A DNA stretch of 64,000 bases, taken from the NCBI GenBank assembly GCA_001600095.1, contig BCIX01000007.1:806001-870000 (forward strand), given 5' to 3'. How positions within the stretch are numbered: the stretch's first letter is position 1; each line of letters begins with the position of its first letter. Of the stretch, positions 35,471 to 47,464 are shown one piece after another. The notes under the pieces are model-generated. The model did not search any database. It worked only from the letters and a program-made list of their open reading frames with translations, and was not told the DNA's origin. The DNA comes from Bullera alba. Lineage: Eukaryota; Basidiomycota; Tremellomycetes; Tremellales; Bulleraceae. A program made the translations under genes and the position numbers.

Positions 35471-35839
35471 CTTGAGTGTGAGTGTTGTTGTGAAGCCAGT
35501 ATACTTCCTATTATGGAGGTGTGTGGACGAAAACGGGGTTGACCTCTGACATGAGACATGCCTATCTTTTATGCGAGTCTGCGAGTCTGCGGTGGGGCGC
35601 AGTGCTACACCAAGATTGACGACTGCCAACTCAAACGCGTAAGATCTGCTGAAAGGAACGTCACCGAGGGGCTCGATGGAAAGGAAGGTTAGCACAGCGA
35701 GTTCTGCTTCGGTTTCGCCCATCCTCACGACGGCATCCACGGAGCTACCCTGCATAATCATACCGCTGCCTATGTCAATTCTGTCTACTCTGGAACGACG
35801 GCGAGCGATGTTGCCTCAAGCGGGCTCAGTCACTCACCA

Positions 35840-36433
35840 TCACAAGTATTGGCCGAACGTGCTGTAAGCGGTCGCCGCTGCCAGTGTACCCACGCCGCCC
35901 AGTACAGGCTTCGTCCACCATCGATCCGCCTTGGTGATGTCCTCTTTGGCGTTTGCTCGCTGACTGAAAGCCATGTTAGTTGCAAGCAAGTCGCCAAGTG
36001 TTGATAGCACTCACGAAGGGGTACTACTACCGTTGTAAAACCATCCTTGCACGACTGTCATAGACGATTTGACAGCTGCGTCAGACAAGTTGGTGCCCTC
36101 GAACGAAGACTCTATATCGCCGATCGTCTTGCCCCAGTTGAGACGTTGCTGAAGGTTAGCTCCAGGACTGTCACTCTCGTGGTCGGTCAAGGCCTGCAGC
36201 TCTCCGTGAGCTATCTCCATGAGCTTGTCAGAGGCGTTGGACTCGATGTATCGCACAAAAGGCGCCACATCATGGATATCACTGGGAAGGGAGCGATCGG
36301 TAATGTGACGGTGGTAGGTGTCGGGCACGAGGCGGGTGAGCTTGGACACTCCATCCGCGGCAAAGTTGATTGCGGTATTGAGTGCGGAGAGGATTGATGT
36401 GGATTGAGATTGGGTGGATAGTTGGGTGGACAT
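35840..36433 (-). CDS. Array member C, small protein of unknown family
   Basis: Exons 36433-36015 and 35963-35840 (intron 51 nt) give 180 aa. I do not recognise the family. The Ser/Thr/Gln-rich start (MSTQLSTQSQSTSILSAL) is followed by LVPDTYHRHITDRSLP, FVRYIESNASD, then LQQRLNWGKTIGDIESSFEG. The intron falls after STP in phase 2. Exon 2 reads EDITKADRWWTKP followed by a Gly/Ala-rich hydrophobic segment (VLGGVGTLAAATAYS) that could be a membrane anchor or mitochondrial tail helix. It shares intron position and phase with members B, D and E, and upstream DNA similarity with B, so it arose by tandem duplication. Confidence 0.75.
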
Positions 36434-37321
36434 GTTGAGTGACGATTGTCGAACGTTGAACAGTGACGGAATGATTGGCAGTCTGGAGATGTACGCAGTA
36501 CGGACCAGCCGCATCTTGGGTGCTCTCGCCACAAGCTACTTAAACGAATAGCGAGCGCTGATCCAAGATGAAGCCCACAGCTTGAGACGCGTTAGATCAA
36601 TTGAAAGGATCATCACAGAGGGTGTCGGCGGAAAGGAAGGGTACTACGACTGTACTCGTAGGGAAGTGAGAGGAAGGCTCGGTGCGTTGCGACGCGTAGC
36701 ACGTTGAGCTTCGAAGTTCTTGACTTCTTGCGCTTGGACTATGGCTGTCATCGTGTCAGTGTCGTGTGTCACTGCGTCGCCAGAAGGCGCTCAGCGCCCA
36801 TATGTCACAAGTCCAAACACCAGTCACTAGTCACAACTGACGCCGCCGCAACGCGGCCGCAGTATCGTTGTGCCCCGAAGGACCGAAGCGATTCGCGATT
36901 CCGCCGGATTGCGCGTTGTGTCCCCAGCTATGTCCCCTATTCGAATGTGCACAAGAGACGCCGCTGGCAAGCCTGCCGCCCAGAAAGTCGGGTGAAACGC
37001 AAGACCACGAGACTGCCTATTTTGGGGAAAGTTAGGCTTCCGTAAATCCGTTGCTGTGCCACACGCCGTCCACCTCAATGACCGACCGGATTCCGGAATG
37101 GTCGTCGTACTCGTCGATTGAATGCAAATTGAATGAATGAATCAATGAACCTCATCTGAGGTACTTGCAAGCTATGTCACGCTATCAAGTGCCAATGATA
37201 TTCATGGCGCGCACACACTTGACGATACCGTACGGAGCGGAAGGACCGATTCCACTAGCGTCGATGAAAGTACTCATATACCGGTACACCGAGTGACAGG
37301 TCCGCCTCACTACCTCACTTC
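36434..37321. other. Spacer between array members C and D
   Basis: 888 nt without a supported gene. The part directly upstream of member C (about 36581-36640, acgcgttagatcaattgaaagg...) resembles the DNA upstream of member B (about 35636-35695), marking a duplicated promoter region. A gaatgaatgaatcaatgaa simple-sequence run lies near 37130. Confidence 0.55.
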
Positions 37322-37911
37322 TCAGCCCCGAGACAGCGCAGCATGTGTGGCGAGGGATGCCGCTGTCGACAATACCAATGGTCTTGTCCACCAGCGATCC
37401 GCTTTGGCAATCTCCGCTCGCGCCTCCTCACTCTCGCTACAAGCATATCATTTGGGTGTCATTCCTTGTCCGTAGTGGTTGTTGGCCGGACTCACATAGG
37501 GGTGTGGTATCCCAAAGACCATCCCAGCACGGCTCTCAAGGACGACCTTGCAGCCTTGTCAAACGCCTCGGTACCCTCGATCGAGGTGGAGATGTCGTCG
37601 ATCAGCTCGCTTTTCTTCCTGCGCTGCTCACGATCGGCCTTGTGCCAATCATACGACCCGCTCGTCAGCTCGTCCACTTCCTCACATAGATTGTCTTTCG
37701 ATTGACCGGAGAGGTAGGACTTGAGGTATCGCACAGAAGGCATGGCGTCCTTGTCGCGCTGGGAACGGGCGGCATCGGTGGTAAGGCGGTGGTAGGTGTT
37801 GGGTATGAAGCGGGTCAGCCTGGAGACGCAATCAGCCACGATGTCGACGCCGGTGTTGAGGCAGGATAGGATCGAGGTCGCTTGAGACTGAGTAGAGGTC
37901 GGTGTTGACAT
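37322..37911 (-). CDS. Array member D, small protein of unknown family
   Basis: Exons 37911-37496 and 37436-37322 (intron 59 nt) give 176 aa. The start MSTPTSTQSQATSILSCLNT is closely like member C. Shared blocks are RFIPNTYHRLTTD, SVRYLKSYLSG, KADREQRRKKSELIDDIS and SSLRAVLGW. The phase 2 intron again follows a TP dipeptide. Exon 2 has EIAKADRWWTRP and a short hydrophobic tail (LVLSTAASLATHAALS). No known domain is recognised. Sequence divergence from C is high outside the blocks while intron position is kept, suggesting fast evolution. Confidence 0.75.
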
Positions 37912-38324
37912 TTTTCGAATCTGAGTACTGGGTGTTGAGAGTTAATGTAGAAAGCTGAAGACGTCAATGGGAAGAACAACATCGACATGCGCCTGAGACT
38001 CTGATCTCGAGCCTGATGACCCAGTGTGGTGCAGTGTCCTTCAGAAAGAAGCTTGAACCATGCGTTATCAATGACACGCGTATGACGTGCTTAAAGGAAG
38101 CCTGAGAAGCGGTTTGGAGAAGGGAGCGGTGTCTTGTGGAGCTAGTGCCACATGTCTTGGAGCTCTCGAGGCGTGAGTTCAGATATTGTACGATTCAATC
38201 AGAGGTATCATGTGCATAAGATTGAAAAACTCAGGTGGTATGAACATCAGTGATCAGCGATCGCACTTTACAGTTAGCGTTCAGTAGTAGCATCATAGCG
38301 AGATCGGCCTTCAACCATGGCTCC
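37912..38324. other. Spacer between array members D and E
   Basis: 413 nt. It should hold the promoter of member D and the 3' end of member E. No gene seen. Confidence 0.45.
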
Positions 38325-39030
38325 TCACGGCGGACCAATCAGTCCCGCGACGGAGGATGTGGCCGATGCAGAGGCCCCAATTCGGGACAGTACGTTGACC
38401 CCAACGCGGCTCAGCACCGAGTTGCCCGCCCAGAAGAGCGCTCCGGCAGTCACGGCTGTCGCTGCCTTATCCACCCAGTATCTCCGTGGAGAGGCCGAGG
38501 ATTCATAGTCCGAGATGTTCTTTCGGACTTGCTTCGCGAGATCAGGAGTGCTGTCGGGAAGTTAGCTGGCTCTCCTATCAATCCTGCTCCGGGAAGGGCT
38601 CTCACCGATCCTTCTCGTACTCCAATTCCGACTCCAAGAGGGCAGCTACACTAGTCGCTAGCTCTGAATCGCTCGTGCGAGTTGCCCACTTCAGATCGTT
38701 CACCAACTTGCTTCGAGCGACTTGCTCGCCTATACTCAGATGATTCCAATGAGGCGCCAGCCACCGATCTGTCGAACCGCTCGTGGTGCCCCATAAGTCA
38801 TCTGTCAATCGTCCATGACGGCTCAGATAGGCCAGATCCCTCTGAATACTCTCCTTGGGATTCGACACGTGGTTCTCGACGATCTTGCTGGTGAGGCCCG
38901 CAATAGACATGATCTTGTCTTCTTGGAAACTGTAGCTCGGATTCTGAGAGGCGAACGGGTACGTTATGCCCATGAGGCTAGCGCTGACGCCAGACCGGAT
39001 GGTGCTGAAGACGGATCCTGGAGAGACCAT
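38325..39030 (-). CDS. Array member E, distant paralog with longer hydrophobic tail
   Basis: Exons 39030-38606 and 38550-38325 (intron 55 nt) give 216 aa. It lacks the MST-Ser/Gln start of B-D. Instead it has MVSPGSVFSTIRSGVSASLM with a later ATG (residue 41) as an alternative start. The helical middle includes LSIGEQVARSKLVNDLK, matching the position of the QRL.W...I.DI block. The phase 2 intron is again next to a TP (exon 2 begins TPDLAKQVRKNISD), followed by RRYWVDKAATAVTAGALFW and about 45 hydrophobic/Ser residues. Conserved intron position and layout support distant membership. Function unknown. Confidence 0.65.
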
Positions 39031-39473
39031 TTTGACGGGTGATGAAGCGTAGATGTTAGTGATCTACGTTGTGGGGTGAGCGGGGAGAAGAGAGGAGAGT
39101 TGACAAAGTATCTGACATCAGTGGCGAAGCCTACATGGGCTGCCAGCTATATCAACATGATACGTCGAGTTTACACACCGTCAGTCTCCCGTCGGTCTCC
39201 CGGTGAAAGGACGGGCGCATGCAACTTGTTTCAACTGGGTGAGCGAGAGTATGCCACGTCACGTTCTCTTATCACTCTCTGTCACGCCATTCCCATGTTT
39301 GATTCCGTTTACGAACGCGCTCAGGGTCAGGGAAAAAAGTCTGAGAGAGAGCCGTCCTATCGTGGCACGATTCCGAGCAGCATCCTCCTCCCGATTCTTT
39401 CAACTTCTACCCATCTCTTCCTTCTTCAACACCCCTCCCCCTCACCATAAAACACAGTAAACACCTATTCAAA
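39031..39473. promoter_or_regulatory. Divergent promoter between array member E and MET6
   Basis: 443 nt between divergent genes. A pyrimidine-rich stretch (about 39380-39450) sits just before the MET6 ATG, as is common upstream of highly expressed fungal genes. An A-rich AACACAGTAAACACC..CAAA leader follows it. Confidence 0.55.
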
Positions 39474-41959
39474 ATGGTTCAGTCTGCTGTCCTCGGATAC
39501 CCCCGTATCGGTACCAACCGATCCATGAAGAAGGTCAGTCCACGATCCGACGGTGTCGTGGGGGAAATCCCCCACGATCTTGTTCAATCAGAGTCTGGTC
39601 GTAGCTGATCGATCGCTCTAGGCCATCGAGTCTTACTGGGCCGGAAACTCTTCGGCTGAGCAGCTCGCCGAGACCTCCAAGAACGTCCGAAAGGAGCGAT
39701 GGACCACCATCAAGGACGCCGGTGTTGACATCATCCCAAGGTGCGTTCCTCGCACGTGCTACCTGCCTCTCGAGGATCTAGAGCTGATTGACTTTGCAGT
39801 GGTGAATTCACCCTCTACGACCAGCTCCTCGACCACTCGTACAACTTCGGTGTCATCCCAGAGCGATATGCCCAGCAGAACCTCTCCCCCCTCGACACCT
39901 ACTTCGCCATGGGCCGAGGCCGACAGGACAAGTCCAAGGGCGTCGATGTCGTCGCCTGCGAGATGGGCAAGTTGTGAGTCAAACCTCGATACACCTTGGA
40001 GGACGCAGCTAACGCCGCCTCAGCTTCGACTCCAACTACCACATTGTCAAAGTCCCCCACGCCCCATCCACCGAGTTCAAGCTCAACCGAAACCAGCAGC
40101 TCGAGGAGTACGAGGAGGCCAAGGCCCTCGGTATCACCACCCGACCCGTTCTCTTCGGTCCCATCACCTACCTCGCCCTCGTCGCCAAGGCCCGAGAGCA
40201 CCAGGACTTTGAGCCACTCTCGCTCCTCGACAAGCTGATTCCAGTCTACACCGAGCTCCTCAAGCAGCTCAAGGAGGCTGGCGTTGAGAACGTTCAGATT
40301 GACGAGCCAATCCTCGTCACCGACCGAGCCGAGGCTTGGGGTGCCGAGTACAAGAAGGTCTACGAGGCCCTTGCCCCAGTTGCCCCCAAGATCACCCTCA
40401 CCACCGCCTACGGACGAGTTGGTAAATCTATCGAGTTCCTCAAGGACCTCCCCATCTCCGCCCTCCACCTAGACCTGAACCGAGAGCCAGAGCAGCTCGA
40501 CGCCGTCCTTGCCGCCATCAAGGACACCAAGATCAACCTCGAGCTTGGTATCGTCTCCGGCCGAAACATCTGGAAGACCGACCTCAAGGCCGCCAAGGCT
40601 TTGACCGAGAAGGCCATCTCTGCCCTCGGTGAGGAGCGAGTCGTCGTTTCGACCTCGTCTTCCCTGCTCCACACCCCAATCTCGATCAAGGTCGAGAAGA
40701 AGCTCACCTCTGAGCAAATCTCGTGGTTGTCCTTTGCCGAGGAGAAGTGCGAGGAGGTTGCCGCCCTTGCCGGTGCCCTCTCTGGCAAGGAGTCTGCCCT
40801 GTTCGAGCAGAACACCAAGGACATTGCCGCCCGACGAGAGTTCGAGCGAACCTCTGACTCTGCTGTCCGAGACCGAGTTGCTGCCATCACCGAGGAGCAG
40901 CTCAAGCGAAAGTCGCCATTCGCCGAGCGACGAGAGGCCCAGAAGAAGCACCTCAACCTCCCCAAGTTCCCAACCACCACCATTGGTTCGTTCCCCCAGA
41001 CCAAGGAGATCCGATTGGCCCGATCCAAGTTCGGCAAGGGTGAGCTCACTCAGGAGCAGTACGAAAAGGCCATGGAGTCTGAGATCCAGTACGCCGTCGA
41101 CTTCCAGGAGAAGGTCGGCCTCGACCTGTTCGTGCACGGTGAACCCGAGCGAAACGACATGGTTCAGTACTTTGGTGAACAGCTCACCGGATTCATCTTC
41201 ACCCAGCTTGGTTGGGTTCAGTCTTACGGATCCCGATACGTCCGACCCCCCATTGTCGTCTCCGACGTCTCGCGACCAACCCCAATGACTGTCCGATGGT
41301 CCTCGTACGCCCAGTCGCTCACGAGCAAGCCCATGAAGGGTATGTTGACTGGCCCAGTCACCATCCTCAACTGGTCTTTCCCCCGAGCCGACGTCTCCAA
41401 GGAGATCCAGTCCAAGCAGCTCGCTCTTGCTCTCCGAGACGAGGTTGTCGACCTCGCCAAGGGCGGCATCAAGGCCATCCAGGTCGACGAGCCAGCTATC
41501 CGAGAGGGTCTGCCCCTCCGAAAGGCTGACTGGGACAACTACTTGACCTGGGCCGTCGACTCTTTCCGACTCTCGACGTCTGGCGTCGAGAACGACATCC
41601 AGGTCCATTCGCACTTCTGCTACTCTGACTTTGGAGACATCTTCCCCTCGATCCAGCGACTGGACGCCGACGTCATCTCGATCGAGGCTTCCAAGGCCGA
41701 CCTCAAGCTGCTCGACGTCTTCAAGTCGCACGGCTACTCTAACGAGATCGGCCCAGGTGTTTACGACATCCACTCGCCCCGAGTTCCAGGAGAGCAGGAA
41801 ATCAAGGACCGAATCGCCGCCATGGCCAAGGTCCTCCCCGCCGACTTGCTCATCGTCAACCCAGACTGCGGTCTCAAGACCCGAGGATGGAAGGAGACCG
41901 AGGAGTCGCTCCGAAACCTCGTCGCCGCCGCCCGATGGGCCAGAGAGACCTACGCCTAA
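39474..41959 (+). CDS. MET6: Cobalamin-independent methionine synthase
   Basis: Four exons in phase give 762 aa: 39474-39533, 39622-39740, 39800-39973, 40024-41959 (S. cerevisiae Met6 is about 767 aa). The cytosolic enzyme transfers a methyl group from 5-methyltetrahydropteroyl-triglutamate to homocysteine, making methionine. Seen: N-terminal domain start LGYPRIGTNRSMKKAIESYW, FFDSNYHIVKVP, and the C-terminal catalytic half TTTIGSFPQTKEIRLAR. The zinc ligands lie in VHSHFCYSDF (His and Cys), with the second Cys region in NPDCGLKTRGW. Nearly every Arg codon is CGA and introns are confined to the 5' end, as in highly expressed genes of these fungi. A pyrimidine-rich leader (39400-39450) precedes the ATG. 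Confidence 0.98.
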
Positions 41960-42691
41960 GCGCGGAGTTCTGTAGGTTCGGTCGTCTTGGTCTTCCATCG
42001 CAGCTTCAACAGGCTCGTTTGATTGGATACCACTTTTCCTTCCCCCCAAAGTCATCAGTTTTAGTTGGTCAACATATCCCTCATGTCATATATACCCCCC
42101 AATCATCATTTTGTTCCCCTTTCATCACGTTGTCAATACCGGGTCCGTGCCCGTTCCGAGAAGAATCGCCCGCCACCGAGGAGGAAAGGTGGGGGCTTGA
42201 GTCACGCAGTATCAGTGGGTTGAAGTAGGTGCATACCGAAGGAGGAGCGAGAGAGGAGGATAGAAATAGTAAAAAACAAGTAAGGTAGCTAGGATAGTAC
42301 CATAAAAAGAAGAAAATGCAGTCTGTTCAACCGGCACTAGAGTATCGAGCGGTGGCACAAGACGTGGTGCTCGACGTGTTACTCATGCCTCGATATATTT
42401 GAGGTGGAAGCAAACATCAAGAAGAGCTAGGAGGTGCCAGTGACGAAGTGACGCAGTTTAATTAGTGGCCTCCACCGCGCAACAGACGCGTCGACATTGA
42501 CTTTACTTTTCGCCCATTAATCCTCTGTCTTCCTCAATCAGGCTTCTTACCGCATTTCATCAATCCAACTAGTATAACGCTTCGATGGCCCGTCGGTGAT
42601 CAAGCCGAGGCTCAAGCTGCCGTGTGCAGAGTCCGAGCCGCCGCCAGGAGACCACCATGCCTGAGCTGTGTAGACCGAAACTCGTCCATCA
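41960..42691. other. Intergenic between MET6 and RAD57-like gene
   Basis: 732 nt with the MET6 3' UTR, including A-rich and T-rich stretches (42240-42320), and the promoter of the RAD57-like gene. No gene seen. Confidence 0.5.
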
Positions 42692-44798
42692 ATGTCATTC
42701 GCGTCATTCCCTCTCGACTCGATCGGTCTGGGTCCCAAGCACGTGAGCGCATGCAGTAAAGGTGGGTCTACAGCTGCATATGATTTTTGTATCGGAGCGA
42801 TCACAAGCTGACACTTACATAGCCGGGCTGTACACTGCTGCAGATGTCATGACTGCCTCTCCGGCCGATTTGGCCTGGAAACTCAAGTTGAACCAGATCC
42901 CCTTGGCCAACGAGTTGATCAGGGAGGTTAGCAGGTGTATCCTTCCAGCGTCACACACCGTCGCCGAACTCCTCGATGCCTCACAGCCGGGGAAGGGGGG
43001 CGAAAAGAGCGGTAATGGCTCAGGACAGCTGTTCGGGCTGGAGGATGAGGAAGAATCGGTAGTAGAACAGAAGGAAGAGGGACTGACGGCGGGATGGATC
43101 AGAACAGGGGATACATTGTTGGATAACGCATTAGGAGGGGGGTTGAGGATAGGTGCCATAACGGAGTTCTCAGGGGAAAGGCAAGTAGTTCGATGGAGGA
43201 GGGAATGGGGTTGAGCTGACTCTGATCGTAGTGCCTCTGGCAAGTCCCATTTCTGCCTTGCATTGGCTCTAGCGGCACAATTTCCCTCGTTGACCCTTGA
43301 GCCCGGAGCGACGATGATCCTCACCTCGGAGAGGGAGATTGCAACGGCGCGAATGGTCGAGCTGGCTCAGCAATACCTCTCAGCGCATGATCCCCAAGGC
43401 GAAGTTACAAGGAAATCGCTATTGGACAACGTACTCTCCAGCTTGTTTCAAGACATCACGGCTTTGGATCACGCATTGTCTTATCAAATCCCACTGCTCC
43501 TAGAATCTCGTCGTTCGAGAACCACTTCACACTCACCCCTCTTGGGTCACTTGGTCCCAAAGACGTCCGAACCTGCAGTAGCGGAAGCCGCTGGATCAGA
43601 CAGCACTGCGATGCCGATACGCCTCCTCATCGTCGACTCGATTGCCGCTTTGATCAGAGGCGCAGACCACGCATACGGGAATACGAACAGAGCCGGTCTG
43701 GCCGCTCGATCGAAATACCTCTGTTCCGTCTCGGACAAGCTCAAGGCCCTTGCTCTGGAGTTCAACCTTGCGGTGGTGGTGGTGAATCAAGTATCAGACG
43801 TGATCGAGCGTACCGTCCCATCCACCAATTACCGGCCGATCCGACCCGCTGCCGGCGGAGTGACTGCCACTCCTATCCTTCGACATGGATATAGCGCCTC
43901 TCAGCACTCTTCCCAGGCTCCACCCTCGACACCGATGTTATCGCAGTTTTACACGGACGGTGCGGCTCCACCAATGCTGTATGCCACGCAGTCGAGGTGG
44001 TTCTCCGGCCAGACAGAGACTTTGGTCAAGGAAGCTAGTTTGGGCATCGTATGGGCCAACGCGATCAATGTGAGGGTGATGCTCTCTAGGACCGGGAGAA
44101 GGAGGTTGTTGAATCAGAGGGATTTATCAAGACCAAAGCCAAAGGCGCCATACCACGACAAGTCTCAGAACGGATCCACCGCCCCGACCAATGGGAACAA
44201 AGGAATGGATGGTGATGATGCGGATGGGCGGCCTGTGGTGGATGACTTTCGACCTACTTTGATAAGGCGTTTACATGTGGTCTTTTCCCCATTTGCCCCG
44301 CCTTCAACAACAGATTATGTGATCACAACATCGGGGATCCACTCTGTGCCCGATTCATACCGCCTCCTGGATCACGCAGAGGCTAGGAAGAAGAGCGACC
44401 TATTGGCCAGATTGGCCGCCGAGGCAGCGGTGATCAATGGGGAGGACCCCGTTGACTCGAGCAGAGAGGACGAGGACGATGAGGATGATGAGGATGATCA
44501 TGCGAGGGAGGCTCGGCGGAAGGGACAGACAGATCTCGAGATCGACAAGCAGATGAGGTTGAACAGGCAACTGGACGGTTTCCGCCCTGTGCACACAAAC
44601 GAAGATGACGACGCAGATGCAGAAGGGGCAGTGACGAGAAGAGAAGGGAGTGATGGAGAGGAGGACTTTGGAGGAGAGGTCTTTGATGATTTTGGGGACT
44701 TACCCGCAGAGTTCTGGGACTTAGAGGGGAACTATGATGGTGTGCCACAGGGCCACGGGGAGGACGGTGAGGCGAGGGAGGAGGGTAGTGCTCCGTGA
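42692..44798 (+). CDS. RAD57: RAD57/XRCC3-like RecA paralog, recombination repair
   Basis: Exons 42692-42761, 42823-43180 and 43232-44798 give 664 aa. The N-terminal helix-hairpin-like region (YTAADVMTASPADLAWKLKL) precedes a RecA/Rad51 ATPase core. Walker A is GESASGKS (residues 141-148), split by intron 2. Walker B is LLIVDSIAAL (about 273). Later motifs are VVVVNQVSDVIE and GIVWANAINVRVMLSRTGR, the latter typical of Rad57. In yeast the Rad55-Rad57 heterodimer stabilises Rad51 filaments. The protein is longer than the usual ~460 aa because of inserts and a disordered acidic C-terminal extension of about 150 residues. Intron 2 (43181-43231) has a GC donor. XRCC3 is the animal counterpart. 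Confidence 0.87.
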
Positions 44799-45199
44799 GG
44801 AGAGAAGGTGGAGGGGAGGGGAGTGACGATGACGAGAGTGATCAAGTGAGAAGATCTCGTGCTCGATCCAAAGTAAGAAGTGCTTGTGGATACATGTATA
44901 CATGCTGTCTGTCGAGTCTGTGGCTAGAGGCTGCAGGCGGTTCAAAGAGTAGCAATCAATGCTTTCATGACTCATCTACCCTGTTCGCCTGGCTCACCTG
45001 GCTCACTATTGTGTCTTCGGTATGACAACGTCGAAGTGGAGGTCGATCACGCCGTTCCTGATTCCACTTCCTCGCATCCTGCAAGGACCTCTTGGGGTTC
45101 TCACTTGTCAGTTGACACCTGTCCCCCTATCCCTCACGACCACGCTCGGAATCCAGGGCGCCTAGTGTCCCACTTTGCAGATAGAGGACCTTCCCTGCA
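44799..45199. other. Intergenic between RAD57-like and GDP-fucose synthase genes
   Basis: 401 nt. 3' end of the upstream gene and promoter of the downstream gene. A short ctggctcac direct repeat occurs near 44990-45004. Nothing else seen. Confidence 0.45.
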
Positions 45200-47040
<1,841 letters not shown>

Positions 47041-47464
47041 ACTGGCCTCCTTGCTGGCCATGTAGGCAGAGTTTCCGGCGAGGGGAGGCATACTGGAAGC
47101 CAGCCGTGATCTGGCTCGCTTGACCTTCACAAAGAGTCGCAACTCGCGTCATACGTTAAACCTCTCGCCTCGCCATCTGGCATTGTGACCAGGCATAGAT
47201 ATCTGGAGGGAGGATAGGACAATCTACAATCGTCGCAAGTGTCCGTACATGCACAGCGCTACCGCCTAGTATACGACAAGTACTATACCTACCAAATACC
47301 TACTCTGCTTGCCCGCATGACCCAGCATGTAGCACACCTGCTGTATAGCCGTTCCCGGAGCGGAAGACGCCGACGAGTGGAGGGGAGTGTTTTGGGCATC
47401 GTGTGGTCCACCGAAGTGTGTTGCTGTGTGTCCATATCCTGTAGTCTTCTATCTCTACTCGTAC
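47041..47464. other. Intergenic between GDP-fucose synthase and aminop. P genes
   Basis: 424 nt. The aminopeptidase frame is open upstream to 47387 without an ATG, so the true start could involve an upstream exon here. No other gene seen. Confidence 0.4.

Noticed and set aside
35243..35761. Long minus-strand frame extending array member B upstream
   Set aside because: It runs through the presumed promoter of B. The MST start at 35470 matches members C and D, so the upstream part is taken as non-coding.
40469..42055. A 528-codon open frame antisense to MET6
   Set aside because: It mirrors the biased codon use of MET6 (CGA Arg and GAG/AAG codons leave few stops in the opposite frame). Its translation is repetitive and domain-free.
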